The position numbers and the translations under genes are program-made. Below, piece after piece: positions 35,526 through 44,694 of a DNA stretch of 64,000 bases. Positions within the stretch are counted from its first letter, which is position 1, and every line of letters begins with the position of its first letter. This DNA is from Betaproteobacteria bacterium (lineage in GTDB: Bacteria; Acidobacteriota; Terriglobia; Acidiferrales; UBA7541): NCBI GenBank assembly GCA_903970165.1, contig CAJCHZ010000019.1, positions 1 to 64,000 of the forward strand. The letters run 5' to 3'. The notes under the pieces were generated by a model that saw nothing but the letters and a program-made list of their open reading frames with translations, ran no database searches and was not told the origin of the DNA.

Positions 35526-36908
35526 ATGTCGCAAACACCTTCCCCAGCAAAAAACTATGGCCTTCGGCGCGAGATCCTGTCGCCGATGGAAACCCTCGCG
35601 CAATCCGTTTCCACCATTGCTCCCACCACAACCCCGGTTGCCACCATCCCGCTGGTCTGCGCCCTCGCCGGCAACGGCACCTGGCTCGCCTACGTTCTCG
35701 CGACCGCCGCCATTCTTCTGGTAGCCCTCTGCATCAGCAAATTCGCGCGTTACTCCTCCTCTCCTGGTTCCCTCTACACCTACGCTTCCATGATTCTTCC
35801 GCCCTCTCTTGGCGCTACGGCCGCATGGAGCCTTCTACTCGCCTACATCGCCACGGGCTCAAGCGTGATCGGAGGCTTCTACCACTTTGCAAACCTACTG
35901 CTTCGCGATGCCACCGGCCACGGCACTTCTGCCGCATTCCTCGCGATTCTCGTGACGGCTATCTCCATTTGGATCGCCTGGCGCGACGTGCAAGTCTCCG
36001 CACGCCTCATGCTTTGGATCGAAGCTGTCTCCGTCTCTTTCATCCTGATTGTCATCGCCCTTGTCCTTCTTCGCCACGGCAGGCATGCGGACTGGCCACA
36101 ATTCCATTTACAAGGCATGAGCGGCAGCGGCCTGCGTTTGGGCCTCGTGCTGGCGCTCTTCAGCTTTGTCGGATTCGAGAGCGCCACCACACTGGGCTCA
36201 GAAGCCCGCAACCCTCTCAGAACTATCCCTCGCGCCGTCATTCAAAGCGCCCTTCTTTCCGGAGCGATGTTCATCACCTGCGCGTACACGGAAGTCTTCG
36301 GACTTCGCCTCGCTGGCCAGGATCTGGGCACAAGCCTGGCCCCTATGCGCGTCCTGGCGCAAATCGGCGGCCTTCCCCTCCTTGGTCTGCTGATTGATAT
36401 CGGCGCACTCATCAGCATGTTTGCCGCAACTCTCGGCTGCATCACCGCCGCAGCCCGCGTCCTCCTTCTCATGTCCCACGGCGGCCTGGCACACGCTTCG
36501 CTGCGCAAAACGCATGACCGAAATGAAACGCCTGGCCTTGCTATCGTCGTGACGGGAACCGCCGCTGTGCTTCCTGTCGCGATTCTGGCAGCCCGCGGCG
36601 CCAGCGGGCTCGATGTGTTCGGCTGGCTGGGCTCGCTCGCCACGTACGGCTTTATCGTCACCTACGCCCTCGTGAGTATCGCTCTCCCAAGATATCTCCG
36701 CGCCCACAACGCCTATCGTCCCGGCGCGCAAATCATTCCTTGGCTGGCAGGCTGCGCCATGCTCCTGGCTCTCGCTGGAAATCTCTACCCAGTTCCGGAA
36801 GGCCCCTACGGAAAGCTTCCGTTTATCTACCTTGCTTATCTTGCCGCTGGCCTCCTCTGGTTCTTTTTCCGTGTTCGCAATCGCAAACCAGCGCTGGCCG
36901 ATAGCTGA
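35526..36908 (+). CDS. APC-superfamily amino acid/amine permease
   Basis: About 460 residues from ATG 35526, a better start than the TTG at 35436 because the APC fold begins with LRREILSPMETLAQSVSTIAPTTTP. Twelve or more membrane helices follow. The helix-breaking SFVGFESATTLGSEARNPLRTIPRAVIQ segment is the consensus amphipathic region of APC transporters. The substrate cannot be told: amino acids, polyamines or GABA are all possible. It lies alone between the GH53 genes and the second TonB-dependent receptor, all on one strand. From this gene on, the coding strand is visibly richer in C at third positions than in the EPS locus. Confidence 0.85.
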   Translation: MSQTPSPAKNYGLRREILSPMETLAQSVSTIAPTTTPVATIPLVCALAGNGTWLAYVLATAAILLVALCISKFARYSSSPGSLYTYASMILPPSLGATAAWSLLLAYIATGSSVIGGFYHFANLLLRDATGHGTSAAFLAILVTAISIWIAWRDVQVSARLMLWIEAVSVSFILIVIALVLLRHGRHADWPQFHLQGMSGSGLRLGLVLALFSFVGFESATTLGSEARNPLRTIPRAVIQSALLSGAMFITCAYTEVFGLRLAGQDLGTSLAPMRVLAQIGGLPLLGLLIDIGALISMFAATLGCITAAARVLLLMSHGGLAHASLRKTHDRNETPGLAIVVTGTAAVLPVAILAARGASGLDVFGWLGSLATYGFIVTYALVSIALPRYLRAHNAYRPGAQIIPWLAGCAMLLALAGNLYPVPEGPYGKLPFIYLAYLAAGLLWFFFRVRNRKPALADS

Positions 36909-37142
36909 CTCGCTCCGCTCGGTCCGTTTTCCACAGCCCTCTCGAAATTTAAAAAATCAATTCAGGCCAATCGAAAATTGCGTTTCGATTCTGCGCCCAA
37001 TTGAAATAGTTTCCTCAAAATCTATTACTGCACGGGGTATGGCCAGGCGCTGAGGAACGAAACCTATTCGCAAATCCTGCTTGGTCTGCCTTCATCGGAC
37101 TGCACCTCTGGGGTGTTCACGGAAAGTGGGAGGCGTTACGGG

Positions 37143-40100
37143 ATGACTAAGACATCTGCCAGATTTTCTTTTTTTGTTGTCGTTTTTTGTTGTTGTGCGG
37201 CTCTCTTTTTTCCGCTGAGTGCGTTTCCTCAGCAAACTCTCGGCGGCATCACCGGCGTCGTAACCGATGCCTCCGGCGGCGCCATCGCCGACACCGAAGT
37301 CACTGTCGTCTCGGAAGCAACGACGCTCACCCGTACGCAAAAAACCAGTAGCACCGGCAGCTACGATTTCGTGAATCTTCCCATCGGTCCCTACACGCTC
37401 ACCTTCTCGCATAACGGTTTTGAAACGCAGAAAGTCCCGAGCATCGTCGTGCAGGCCGATCGCACCGCCACCGTCAACACCGTTCTAAAGGTCGGCCAGG
37501 TCGGCACTACGGTCACGGTCGAAGCCAGCCCGCTGATGAACGCCGTTGACACCACCAACGGATACATCCTCGAAAAAAATCAAATCGAAAGCATACCTCT
37601 ACCGACCGGCAGCTTTACCGGCCTCGCCATTCTTTCTCCCGGCGTCAACGCGGAACTCTCCGGCGGCACCGGCGTCAATCAAGGCCTCGGCAATCAGCCC
37701 ATCTGGGCCAACGGCCAGCGCGACACCAGCAACACCTTTCTCCTGAACGGCGTTGACGCCAGCAATCTTTTCAACGGGAAAAGCACCAGCTCGGTCGCCT
37801 CCGCACGCGTCGTCAATAACACCGGTATCGGCGGCGCCGCCAGCATTTCCAGCACCACCGCCGAACCCATTCAAAGCACCGCTTCACCCTACCTCGCCAT
37901 TGGCCAGGCGCTTCCCACTCCCGCGCCGGAAACGATTGAAGAGTTTCGCGTCAACACCTCGATGTACGACGCGCAGCAAGGCTCAACCAGTGGCGCGCAC
38001 ATTGATATGAGCACCGCATCGGGTACCAACAATCTCCACGGCTCCGCTTACCTTCATCGCGGCACGAACGACCTGAACGCCGCTCCTTTCTTCTACAATG
38101 AAGACCCCAACATTCCCGCCAGCGACAAAGTCCCAGGTCTCCACCGTTACACCGCAGGCGCGACGGTCGGCGGTCCCATCCTCAAAAACAAGCTTTTCGG
38201 TTTCATCTCCTACCAGCACATCGAAGATTCCGACGCCGAGATCGGCAGTTCTCGCGTGTCCGTTCCCCCGGGCCTCACCAACGACCGCAGTGCCGCCGCC
38301 CTGGCCGCGCTCGTGAACGGCACTACCTCCGCGGACTGCCCGGCGCTTCCTTGCAACTTTCCTGATTCCGCGCCAATCAATGCGGTTGTCGGCACGGCCA
38401 CCGGAGACATCAGCCCCATTGCCTACGGCTTGCTGAACTACAAGCTACCCAACGGCCAGTATCTGATTCCGTCGGCCAACAGCTTCGTTCCCACCATCAC
38501 TTTCCCGGAAAACACGTTCACCACAGGCACCGCCTACTTCCTCTCCCATCAAGCGGTCGCTAATCTCGACTGGATCGCCACCTCCAAAGACACCGTGGCC
38601 CTCAAGTATTACTATCAGCACGATCCCAGCATCGCGCCCTACGCCTATTCCGGTTCACCCGGTTTCAGCCAGCATCTCGACGCCGGCAGCCAGGTCGCGA
38701 GCATCACCAACACCCAATCCATCAAGCCCAATCTCAGCATTGTCGAAACCTTCGGCTTCATTCGCGAGAAGGTCTACAGCACCATGTCGCAGCCCTTTAC
38801 TCCACAGGCTTTCGGCGCCTATGTCCAGCAGCTCACCGGCGCGTCCCTGTCGGACTCTACCATCAACACTTTTGGCTCAAATTACTTCCCCGGCATCTCC
38901 ATCGTCGACGACTATGGCAACGACGCTCCTTACAACCAGAATTTCGTCTTCAACGCCGCCACCAATATCGGCAGCGGCGCCGCTTCCCAAGGCGCATTCA
39001 CTGGCGTATTCCAAAACCGCTTCATGCCCTCCGCCAATGCCATCTGGACTCTGGGCAAGCACACCATCACCTTCGGCGGCACCTACGCTTACACCCAGCT
39101 CAACGCCCGTGACGAACGCACCGACAAGGGCACCATCGGTTTCGACGATTTCTCCCAGTTTCTCCAGGGCTTGGTCACTTCCTACACTCCCAACGGCTTC
39201 ATCACTACCGCTTTCCTCCAGGGCGATGCCAACCGCTATTACCGCTCCAACGACACCGGCCTCTACCTTCAGGACAAGTATCAGATCTGGTCCAACCTTA
39301 GCCTCACTGCCGGCCTTCGCTTCGATGATCACGGTGGTCTGACCGAAAAAAATGGCCGCCTCTATAATTTTGACCCCTCGCTCTACGATTACAACGAGGC
39401 CACCGACACCATCGTCAACTCCGGCTTTCTCATCGCCGGCAACAACAAGGACTTTCCGAGCAAGGGCGTTAGCGATTCGACGCTCACGGGCAGGCAGTGG
39501 GGCTTGGCTCCGCGTCTCGGCGTCGCCTGGAGTCCCAAGAAGTTCAACAACAAGATTGTCGTCCGCGCCGGTTGGGGCATGTACTACGATCGCGGCGAAC
39601 TCTTCACCTACCTCTCACCAGGCTTTGCCGCGGGCGTGATCGCGGGCGGACCCTTCGGTGTCAACCAGGCTCCCCCGTTCGTCAATTCCCAGGTTTGCAG
39701 CTCCCTCGGCACTCCTTATATGGGCTTCATCCCGACCTGCGATCAGACCCAAGTGGGTCCTGGCACCAGCGGAACCGGCGGCTCGTTTTCGAATCCCTGG
39801 GGTAATACGCTGCAACCTCCGCCCACCGGCAATCCCGCCACTATCGTCCTTCCCAACGCCGCGGCCATTGAAAACGGTGCGCAGCTTTTCTCTTTCGCCG
39901 ATTACAACCGCGCCAACAAACTTCCTTATTCTCTTAACCAGACCCTCGATATCCAATGGCAGCCGCGAAAAGACCTGGCCATCACCATCGGCTATGTCGG
40001 CAATCTCGGCCGCCATGAGGTTATTCCCGTGCCCTTCAATCAAGCCGGCATCGCTACGCCCAGTCATCCCATTCACGGGCAGAGCTACAGCTACGGCTAC

Positions 40101-41174
40101 ACCGTTCTTGGTCCGGCGGGATGCGATCCGGGCATGTCCGCGATGAGCTGCGCGTACAACTCAACGTGTAATCCCAACGCGAACCCGGCCGCGACCACAG
40201 GCTGCCAGCCAATCGTGCTTCCGGACGGCACGACCATGATGTCCAACTACGAAGGAGGCAACATCGACCTTCGCGTACCCTATATCGGTTACTCGTCCGA
40301 ATCAGAGTCGTATACTGCCGCGGGCATCTCCGCTTATAACGCCCTGCAAGCACACGTGGAAAAGCGCCTGAGCCACGGCCTCCAGGTCGGCTTTTCCTAC
40401 ACCTTCTCTCATGCCACCGACGAACAGAGCGGCTTGGGCCTCTTCTACAACGGCAACAATGCCACCAACCTCCGCAGCGGTTACGGCTTGTCGGACTTCG
40501 ATCGCAAGCACGTTATTAACTTCACGTATCTCTATGAGTTGCCGAAATTCTACGAGCTTACCTCGTGGCGCGGCCGCTTCGCCGATGGCTGGGCCGTTTC
40601 CGGCCTGGCCATCATCCAGAGTGGCCAACCCTACAGCGTCATTGACTACTCTGGCGCCGTCGGCAGTCTCTTCTATGGCACCAGCGACGGCATAACCAAT
40701 CCTATCGTCCCGCTGGCACCCGGCTGCACGCCTTCCAGCGCCCTTACCGGTGCTAGCGGCACCAATCCCGGGCAGCCCGCCCTTAATCCCAATTGCTTTA
40801 CTTTGCCGCTTCTAGCCCCCGGCGATCTGAATGGCGCCATCCCTCCCGGCGACACATACGAAACGAATTACACCACCGGCCAGCGCAACATCTTCCGACA
40901 GCCCTGGCAGCGTCGCACCGATCTCTCCGCCATCAAGCTCACTCAGTTGACCGAGCGCGTTAGCGCCAGGTTCTCGTTCGATGTCTTCAACCTCTTCAAC
41001 ACGCCAAGCTTCGACATCCCCATAGACAACGTAGACCAAAACCTGAATTTCAACGATTTCCCAGTCTACGGCACAACCCTATATTCCTCCCCCTCGCTAA
41101 GCGGCCTCGGCATAGTCAACAAAACCATAGGCAGCCCGAGGCAAATCCAAATGTCCCTGAAAATCATCTTCTAG
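37143..41174 (+). CDS. TonB-dependent receptor with N-terminal carboxypeptidase-regulatory-like domain, second copy
   Basis: About 1343 residues from ATG 37143 (GGGAGG nine bases upstream; GTG 37113 is an alternative). The signal peptide contains FSFFVVVFCCCAALFFPLSAFPQ. A carboxypeptidase-regulatory-like domain follows (LGGITGVVTDASGGAIADTEVTV...SYDFVNLPIGPYTL), then a plug (IPLPTGSFTGLAILSPGVN, NTFLLNGVDASNLFNG, ETIEEFRVNTSMYDAQQG) and a long barrel ending GSPRQIQMSLKIIF. It is longer than the galactan-locus receptor and strongly C-biased in third positions. No glycosidase is adjacent; the next gene is adenosine deaminase, so a nucleoside or nucleotide-related cargo is conceivable, but nothing in the sequence proves it. 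Confidence 0.9.
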   Translation: MTKTSARFSFFVVVFCCCAALFFPLSAFPQQTLGGITGVVTDASGGAIADTEVTVVSEATTLTRTQKTSSTGSYDFVNLPIGPYTLTFSHNGFETQKVPSIVVQADRTATVNTVLKVGQVGTTVTVEASPLMNAVDTTNGYILEKNQIESIPLPTGSFTGLAILSPGVNAELSGGTGVNQGLGNQPIWANGQRDTSNTFLLNGVDASNLFNGKSTSSVASARVVNNTGIGGAASISSTTAEPIQSTASPYLAIGQALPTPAPETIEEFRVNTSMYDAQQGSTSGAHIDMSTASGTNNLHGSAYLHRGTNDLNAAPFFYNEDPNIPASDKVPGLHRYTAGATVGGPILKNKLFGFISYQHIEDSDAEIGSSRVSVPPGLTNDRSAAALAALVNGTTSADCPALPCNFPDSAPINAVVGTATGDISPIAYGLLNYKLPNGQYLIPSANSFVPTITFPENTFTTGTAYFLSHQAVANLDWIATSKDTVALKYYYQHDPSIAPYAYSGSPGFSQHLDAGSQVASITNTQSIKPNLSIVETFGFIREKVYSTMSQPFTPQAFGAYVQQLTGASLSDSTINTFGSNYFPGISIVDDYGNDAPYNQNFVFNAATNIGSGAASQGAFTGVFQNRFMPSANAIWTLGKHTITFGGTYAYTQLNARDERTDKGTIGFDDFSQFLQGLVTSYTPNGFITTAFLQGDANRYYRSNDTGLYLQDKYQIWSNLSLTAGLRFDDHGGLTEKNGRLYNFDPSLYDYNEATDTIVNSGFLIAGNNKDFPSKGVSDSTLTGRQWGLAPRLGVAWSPKKFNNKIVVRAGWGMYYDRGELFTYLSPGFAAGVIAGGPFGVNQAPPFVNSQVCSSLGTPYMGFIPTCDQTQVGPGTSGTGGSFSNPWGNTLQPPPTGNPATIVLPNAAAIENGAQLFSFADYNRANKLPYSLNQTLDIQWQPRKDLAITIGYVGNLGRHEVIPVPFNQAGIATPSHPIHGQSYSYGYTVLGPAGCDPGMSAMSCAYNSTCNPNANPAATTGCQPIVLPDGTTMMSNYEGGNIDLRVPYIGYSSESESYTAAGISAYNALQAHVEKRLSHGLQVGFSYTFSHATDEQSGLGLFYNGNNATNLRSGYGLSDFDRKHVINFTYLYELPKFYELTSWRGRFADGWAVSGLAIIQSGQPYSVIDYSGAVGSLFYGTSDGITNPIVPLAPGCTPSSALTGASGTNPGQPALNPNCFTLPLLAPGDLNGAIPPGDTYETNYTTGQRNIFRQPWQRRTDLSAIKLTQLTERVSARFSFDVFNLFNTPSFDIPIDNVDQNLNFNDFPVYGTTLYSSPSLSGLGIVNKTIGSPRQIQMSLKIIF

Positions 41175-41180
41175 GTAGTG

Positions 41181-41198
41181 GCCAACCTTTAGGTCGGC
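41181..41198 (+). terminator. Short stem-loop after the second TonB-dependent receptor gene
   Basis: GCCAACCT (41181-41188) can pair with AGGTCGGC (41191-41198) with one A-C mismatch, seven bases after the stop. There is no immediate T-tract. It is a weak terminator or a relic of an interspersed palindrome. Confidence 0.3.
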
Positions 41199-41290
41199 GT
41201 CAGATGTCTTTTTGCGTCTTTGCGTGTTTCAGGCAGCTTTTCCCATAAACCTCGTCCTAACCCACTGAACCATAACAACTTACATATATA

Positions 41291-41319
41291 TTGACATATT
41301 TACTCTTTTGTGCTATAAG
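41291..41319 (+). promoter_or_regulatory. add: Strong sigma-70-type promoter upstream of add
   Basis: TTGACA (41291-41296) and TATAAG (41314-41319) are separated by exactly 17 bases in an AT-rich stretch. This is the best promoter match in the window. Transcription should start near 41325-41327, giving a leader of about 200 bases before the adenosine deaminase start that contains the 65-base hairpin repeat. An ATG sits at 41325, at the predicted transcription start. Confidence 0.75.
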
Positions 41320-41408
41320 TCTCCATGAAGTCTATCAGCAATCGCCAACGTCTTGCCTCCGGCTTCGGACCCGTCGCGCTCCTTTCTTTAAACTACGTTG
41401 TAAGTGAC

Positions 41409-41473
41409 GTAAGTTATTTAGAATCAACACTTCCAAGTCACCTCGTAAGTGTTGATGCTAAAGCGTTTAGGCG
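41409..41473 (+). repeat. 65-nt hairpin repeat, copy 2
   Basis: Arms TTTAGAATCAACACTT (41417-41432) and AAGTGTTGATGCTAAA (41447-41462) pair at 15 of 16 positions around a 14-base loop. The whole element aligns without gaps to 30030-30094 (48/65). It lies in the leader of the adenosine deaminase gene, 54 bases before its start. Confidence 0.7.
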
Positions 41474-41527
41474 AAACCTAACTCCTTTAGATACAATATT
41501 TACGAAAAACCGGGGGAAGGGGTACCC

Positions 41528-42604
41528 GTGCCTCTAGACCGCGCCACTCTGGTCGCTCTCCCCAAAGTGCTACTGCACGAGCACCTCGACGGCGTCCTTC
41601 GCCCATCCACGGTCATCGATCTTGCCAGGAGTGAACGATATTTTCAGCTTCCCACGGAGGATCCGGCCGATCTCGCGCGCTGGTTCCACCAGGGCGCAAA
41701 CCAGGGCAGCCTTCTCAAGTATCTCGAGGGCTTCGCCCACACGATCGCCGTCTTGCAGACCGAAGAAGCCCTCGAACGAGTAACCTATGAGCAAGCCCAG
41801 GATCTTGCGGGTGACGGGGTCGTCTATTTTGAAACTCGCTTCGCCCCCGTCTTTCACATACAAAAAGGTTTAACCCATCAGCAGGTGGTCTCCGCGGTCC
41901 TGAAAGGCCTCGAGCGCGGCCGAAAAGACTTTGGCATCACTTCGGGCCTGATCATCTGCGCCATGCGTAACATGGACGTCTCTCTCGAAATGGCCGAGCT
42001 CGCCGTCGATTTTCGCGAGCGGGGCGTTGTAGGATTCGATCTAGCCGGCGAAGAGGGTGGCTACCCTCCCAAAAAACACGTCGACGCCTTCCATTACATC
42101 CAGCGCCAGAATTTCAACATTACCATTCATGCCGGCGAGGGTTTTGGCAAAGAATCGATCTGGCAGGCCATCCAATATTGTGGCGCGCATCGCATCGGCC
42201 ATGGCACACGCCTGATTGACGACATCGCTGTTGCGGAAGACGGCAAAGTGGTGAAATTGGGCGACCTGGCCCAATACGTTCTCGACAAGAGAATCCCGCT
42301 CGAAATCTGCCTTCTTAGCAACGTGCAAACCGGCGCCGCAAAGAGCCTCGCCGAGCATCCCTTCAAAGTTTTCTTTCAAGAGAAGTTCCGCGTCACGCTC
42401 AACACCGACAACCGCCTCATGAGCGACACGTCCATGACCAAAGAATTCGAGGCCGCCCGCGACACCTTCCACCTGAACCTCGACGACTTCGAGAAGATCA
42501 CCATCAACTCCATGAAAAGCGCCTTTCTTCCCTACGACAAGCGCATTGCTTTCATCTACAAAGTCATCAAGCCGGGCTACGCAAAGATTCGCGCCAGGTT
42601 GTAG
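41528..42604 (+). CDS. add: Adenosine deaminase
   Basis: A 358-residue zinc enzyme that deaminates adenosine or deoxyadenosine to inosine or deoxyinosine. The zinc site is visible: HEHLDG (His17, His19), ITIHAGEGFG with the catalytic Glu, HRIGHGTRL, and LNTDNRLMS with the metal-binding Asp. KVLLHEHLDGVLRPSTVIDL is diagnostic for the family. The start is GTG 41528 with GGGGGAAGGGG upstream. The strong promoter at 41291 should drive it. It feeds the purine breakdown pathway encoded convergently on the other strand; the two gene ends are only 48 bases apart. Confidence 0.93.
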   Translation: MPLDRATLVALPKVLLHEHLDGVLRPSTVIDLARSERYFQLPTEDPADLARWFHQGANQGSLLKYLEGFAHTIAVLQTEEALERVTYEQAQDLAGDGVVYFETRFAPVFHIQKGLTHQQVVSAVLKGLERGRKDFGITSGLIICAMRNMDVSLEMAELAVDFRERGVVGFDLAGEEGGYPPKKHVDAFHYIQRQNFNITIHAGEGFGKESIWQAIQYCGAHRIGHGTRLIDDIAVAEDGKVVKLGDLAQYVLDKRIPLEICLLSNVQTGAAKSLAEHPFKVFFQEKFRVTLNTDNRLMSDTSMTKEFEAARDTFHLNLDDFEKITINSMKSAFLPYDKRIAFIYKVIKPGYAKIRARL

Positions 42605-42652
42605 GCCAAAGGACAGACTCATCAGGGGTGAGCAACTGCACAATCTCTGGCG

Positions 42653-43891
42653 TCAGGAAGCAAGCGCGGCGAGCGTTTCCGCAAGGACCAGAACTCCGCG
42701 CTCAATATCTTCCGGCGAAGAATATTCATCAGGCCTGTGGCTGTATCCATGGCGGCAGGGAATAAACAGCATTCCCGCCGGAACGATGCGAGACATAAAA
42801 AGTGAATCGTGATACGCGCGGCTCACCATTGGAATCGAAGCAAGCTGGTGTTTCGTGCAAGCCCGTGAAAGTGCCTCGGTAATCTCGGTAGCACACTGTG
42901 CCGGCGCGTCCGCGTTCACAAGCTCCTCCTGGATCACGACTTGCCGCTTCGCTGAAATATCCTCCCGCGCCGCTTGGATCACGCGCAACACCGCATCCCG
43001 CCGCTCCAAACTCGTATCCCGCAAATCCAAAGTAAAGCGAACGCGGCTCGGAATGCTGTTCACCGCGCCCGGAAAAACATCGCAAATCCCCACCGTTGCC
43101 ACAGTATCAACAGCGCCGCTAGCCTTGGCAGCAGTCTCGATTGCGAGAATCAACTCTGACGCAGCGCACAGCGCATCACGTCTTTCCGGCATGAGCATCG
43201 CGCCGGCGTGCCCGCCAGCGCCTTCCACCGCGAAACGAAAACTTGCCGGAGCGGCAATGCTAGTGACAATGCCGATAGGAACTCTGTGGCGTTCGAGCAG
43301 GGGACCTTGCTCGATATGCAATTCCACGAACGCTTTCAAGTAGCCGTGGCTAAGTTTCACTTCTTCGAGCGCACCTGCGAAACCCGCGTTGCGGCGCACT
43401 TCTTCGAGCGAAGCGCCTTCCTTGTCCACGAGTTTCCGTGCTGCGTCCGCCGGCATCGAGCCCGAAAGCAGCCGGCTGCCGAGACATCCAATTCCAAAAC
43501 GCGTCGGCTCTTCCGAAGTGAAGAGCAGCAGTTCAAGCGAATGTTTCGGGCGAAATCCGCTGCGTTGCAGCGCGCGAATCGCTTCCAGCCCTCCCAGCAC
43601 GCCCACGACTCCATCGTATTTCCCGGCGTTGGGTATCGCATCGATGTGCGAGCCAGTGCCGACCGCTGGAACGTCAGGCTCCGTCCCGCTCCATCGAGCA
43701 AAGGTATTTCCCACAGGATCGTGGCGCACTGCCAGTCCGGCTTGCTCACAGAGGCCGATAAACCATACGCGAGCTTTCCCATCGGTCGGAGAAAAAACAA
43801 CGCGAGTCACCGCAGGCGGCTCGGCGTCGGAGATCAAAGCAAGTTTTTCGATTTCGTTGAATAGCCGCCCTCGATCTACTTCAAGATTCAT
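42653..43891 (-). CDS. M20-family Zn-dependent amidohydrolase, probable ureidoglycolate amidohydrolase
   Basis: A 412-residue member of the M20 allantoate/ureidoglycolate/carbamoyl-amino-acid hydrolase group. Metal-site motifs are VGTGSHIDAIPNAGKYDGVVGV, FTSEEPTRFGIGCLGSRLL and ELHIEQGPLLE, and the dimerisation-domain motif AGGHAGAMLMPERRDAL is present. It is the last gene of the purine-catabolic operon and overlaps the ureidoglycine aminohydrolase gene by ATGA. Because a separate allantoate amidohydrolase is present (44695), this paralogue most likely performs the next hydrolytic step, ureidoglycolate to glyoxylate, CO2 and ammonia, as in plants. N-carbamoyl-amino-acid hydrolase is the main alternative. 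The metal ligands are intact. Confidence 0.82.
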   Translation of the reverse strand: MNLEVDRGRLFNEIEKLALISDAEPPAVTRVVFSPTDGKARVWFIGLCEQAGLAVRHDPVGNTFARWSGTEPDVPAVGTGSHIDAIPNAGKYDGVVGVLGGLEAIRALQRSGFRPKHSLELLLFTSEEPTRFGIGCLGSRLLSGSMPADAARKLVDKEGASLEEVRRNAGFAGALEEVKLSHGYLKAFVELHIEQGPLLERHRVPIGIVTSIAAPASFRFAVEGAGGHAGAMLMPERRDALCAASELILAIETAAKASGAVDTVATVGICDVFPGAVNSIPSRVRFTLDLRDTSLERRDAVLRVIQAAREDISAKRQVVIQEELVNADAPAQCATEITEALSRACTKHQLASIPMVSRAYHDSLFMSRIVPAGMLFIPCRHGYSHRPDEYSSPEDIERGVLVLAETLAALAS

Positions 43892-44649
43892 CGCGAAGAA
43901 TCCGTACCCGGCGTGGCTGAAAGCGGATAACGGTTCGCGTCCTTATATATGAGGTATTTCGCGGGGACTTTGCCAATGGCGCCAAACCATTGTGGGCACC
44001 ACGGCGCCATCCAGATGAAGTCGCCGGCCGTGACGGGATACCACGAATCGCCGAGGCGATATATTCCCCCGCCTTCGAGCATGAGCAAACCGTGCTCCAT
44101 GATGTGCATTTCAACCTGGCTAAGCGAGGCGCCTGGCTGGTACACCATGGAATTGACCGCGAAATCGAACTGCATCAAATCGGGAAGGAGAAGTTTTACA
44201 CGCAGACTCGAATCGTCGCCGAGAGCTTGTGAGGACACCGCGTCTTCGCTCGAAACAATGGCGCTCGGAGGCTCGATGGAAGGGAGCGGCTGGTACGTTT
44301 TTTCGATAACAGTAGCAAGGCTTACGCGCGTTGCGGTGACGCGGTGAGGCAGGCCCTGCGGCAAATACGCGTAGCCGCGATCGTTCAGATCCGCTTCGCT
44401 GCCATCGGCTTCCAGCTTGAGCTCGCCGTTCAGCACGTAAATAAAGCGCTGCGCCGAAGTTTGGCCAAGTTCGCCGCCGTCTTCGAAAGCAGCGGTGTAC
44501 TCCGTGAATTTCGCTCCCATCGCCGGGCCCGTATGAACGACCGCAGTGCATCCGTTCATGCCGGGCAGAACGGTGCGGACGAAAGTGTCCGGCGTCAGAA
44601 GTACGTGATTGTCTTTTTGCGCGCTGCGCGTTTGACCAAGATTATGCAC
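43888..44649 (-). CDS. allE: (S)-ureidoglycine aminohydrolase (bicupin)
   Basis: A 253-residue bicupin. The N-terminal cupin includes DTFVRTVLPGMNGCTAVVHTGPAMGAKFTEYTA. The C-terminal cupin carries the metal site in SQVEMHIMEHGLLMLEGGGIY and FIWMAPWCPQWFGA, the ligand pattern of UGlyAH. The enzyme releases ammonia from (S)-ureidoglycine, giving (S)-ureidoglycolate, between the two M20 enzymes of this operon. The start is GTG 44649, with GGAGAAGG seven bases upstream. Its stop overlaps the start of the following M20 gene by ATGA, which supports the assignment of that neighbour as ureidoglycolate amidohydrolase. Confidence 0.88.
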   Translation of the reverse strand: MHNLGQTRSAQKDNHVLLTPDTFVRTVLPGMNGCTAVVHTGPAMGAKFTEYTAAFEDGGELGQTSAQRFIYVLNGELKLEADGSEADLNDRGYAYLPQGLPHRVTATRVSLATVIEKTYQPLPSIEPPSAIVSSEDAVSSQALGDDSSLRVKLLLPDLMQFDFAVNSMVYQPGASLSQVEMHIMEHGLLMLEGGGIYRLGDSWYPVTAGDFIWMAPWCPQWFGAIGKVPAKYLIYKDANRYPLSATPGTDSSR

Positions 44650-44694
44650 GGCTCATCCTTCTCCGAGAATGTTTATACACGAGGCATCCTTTCT

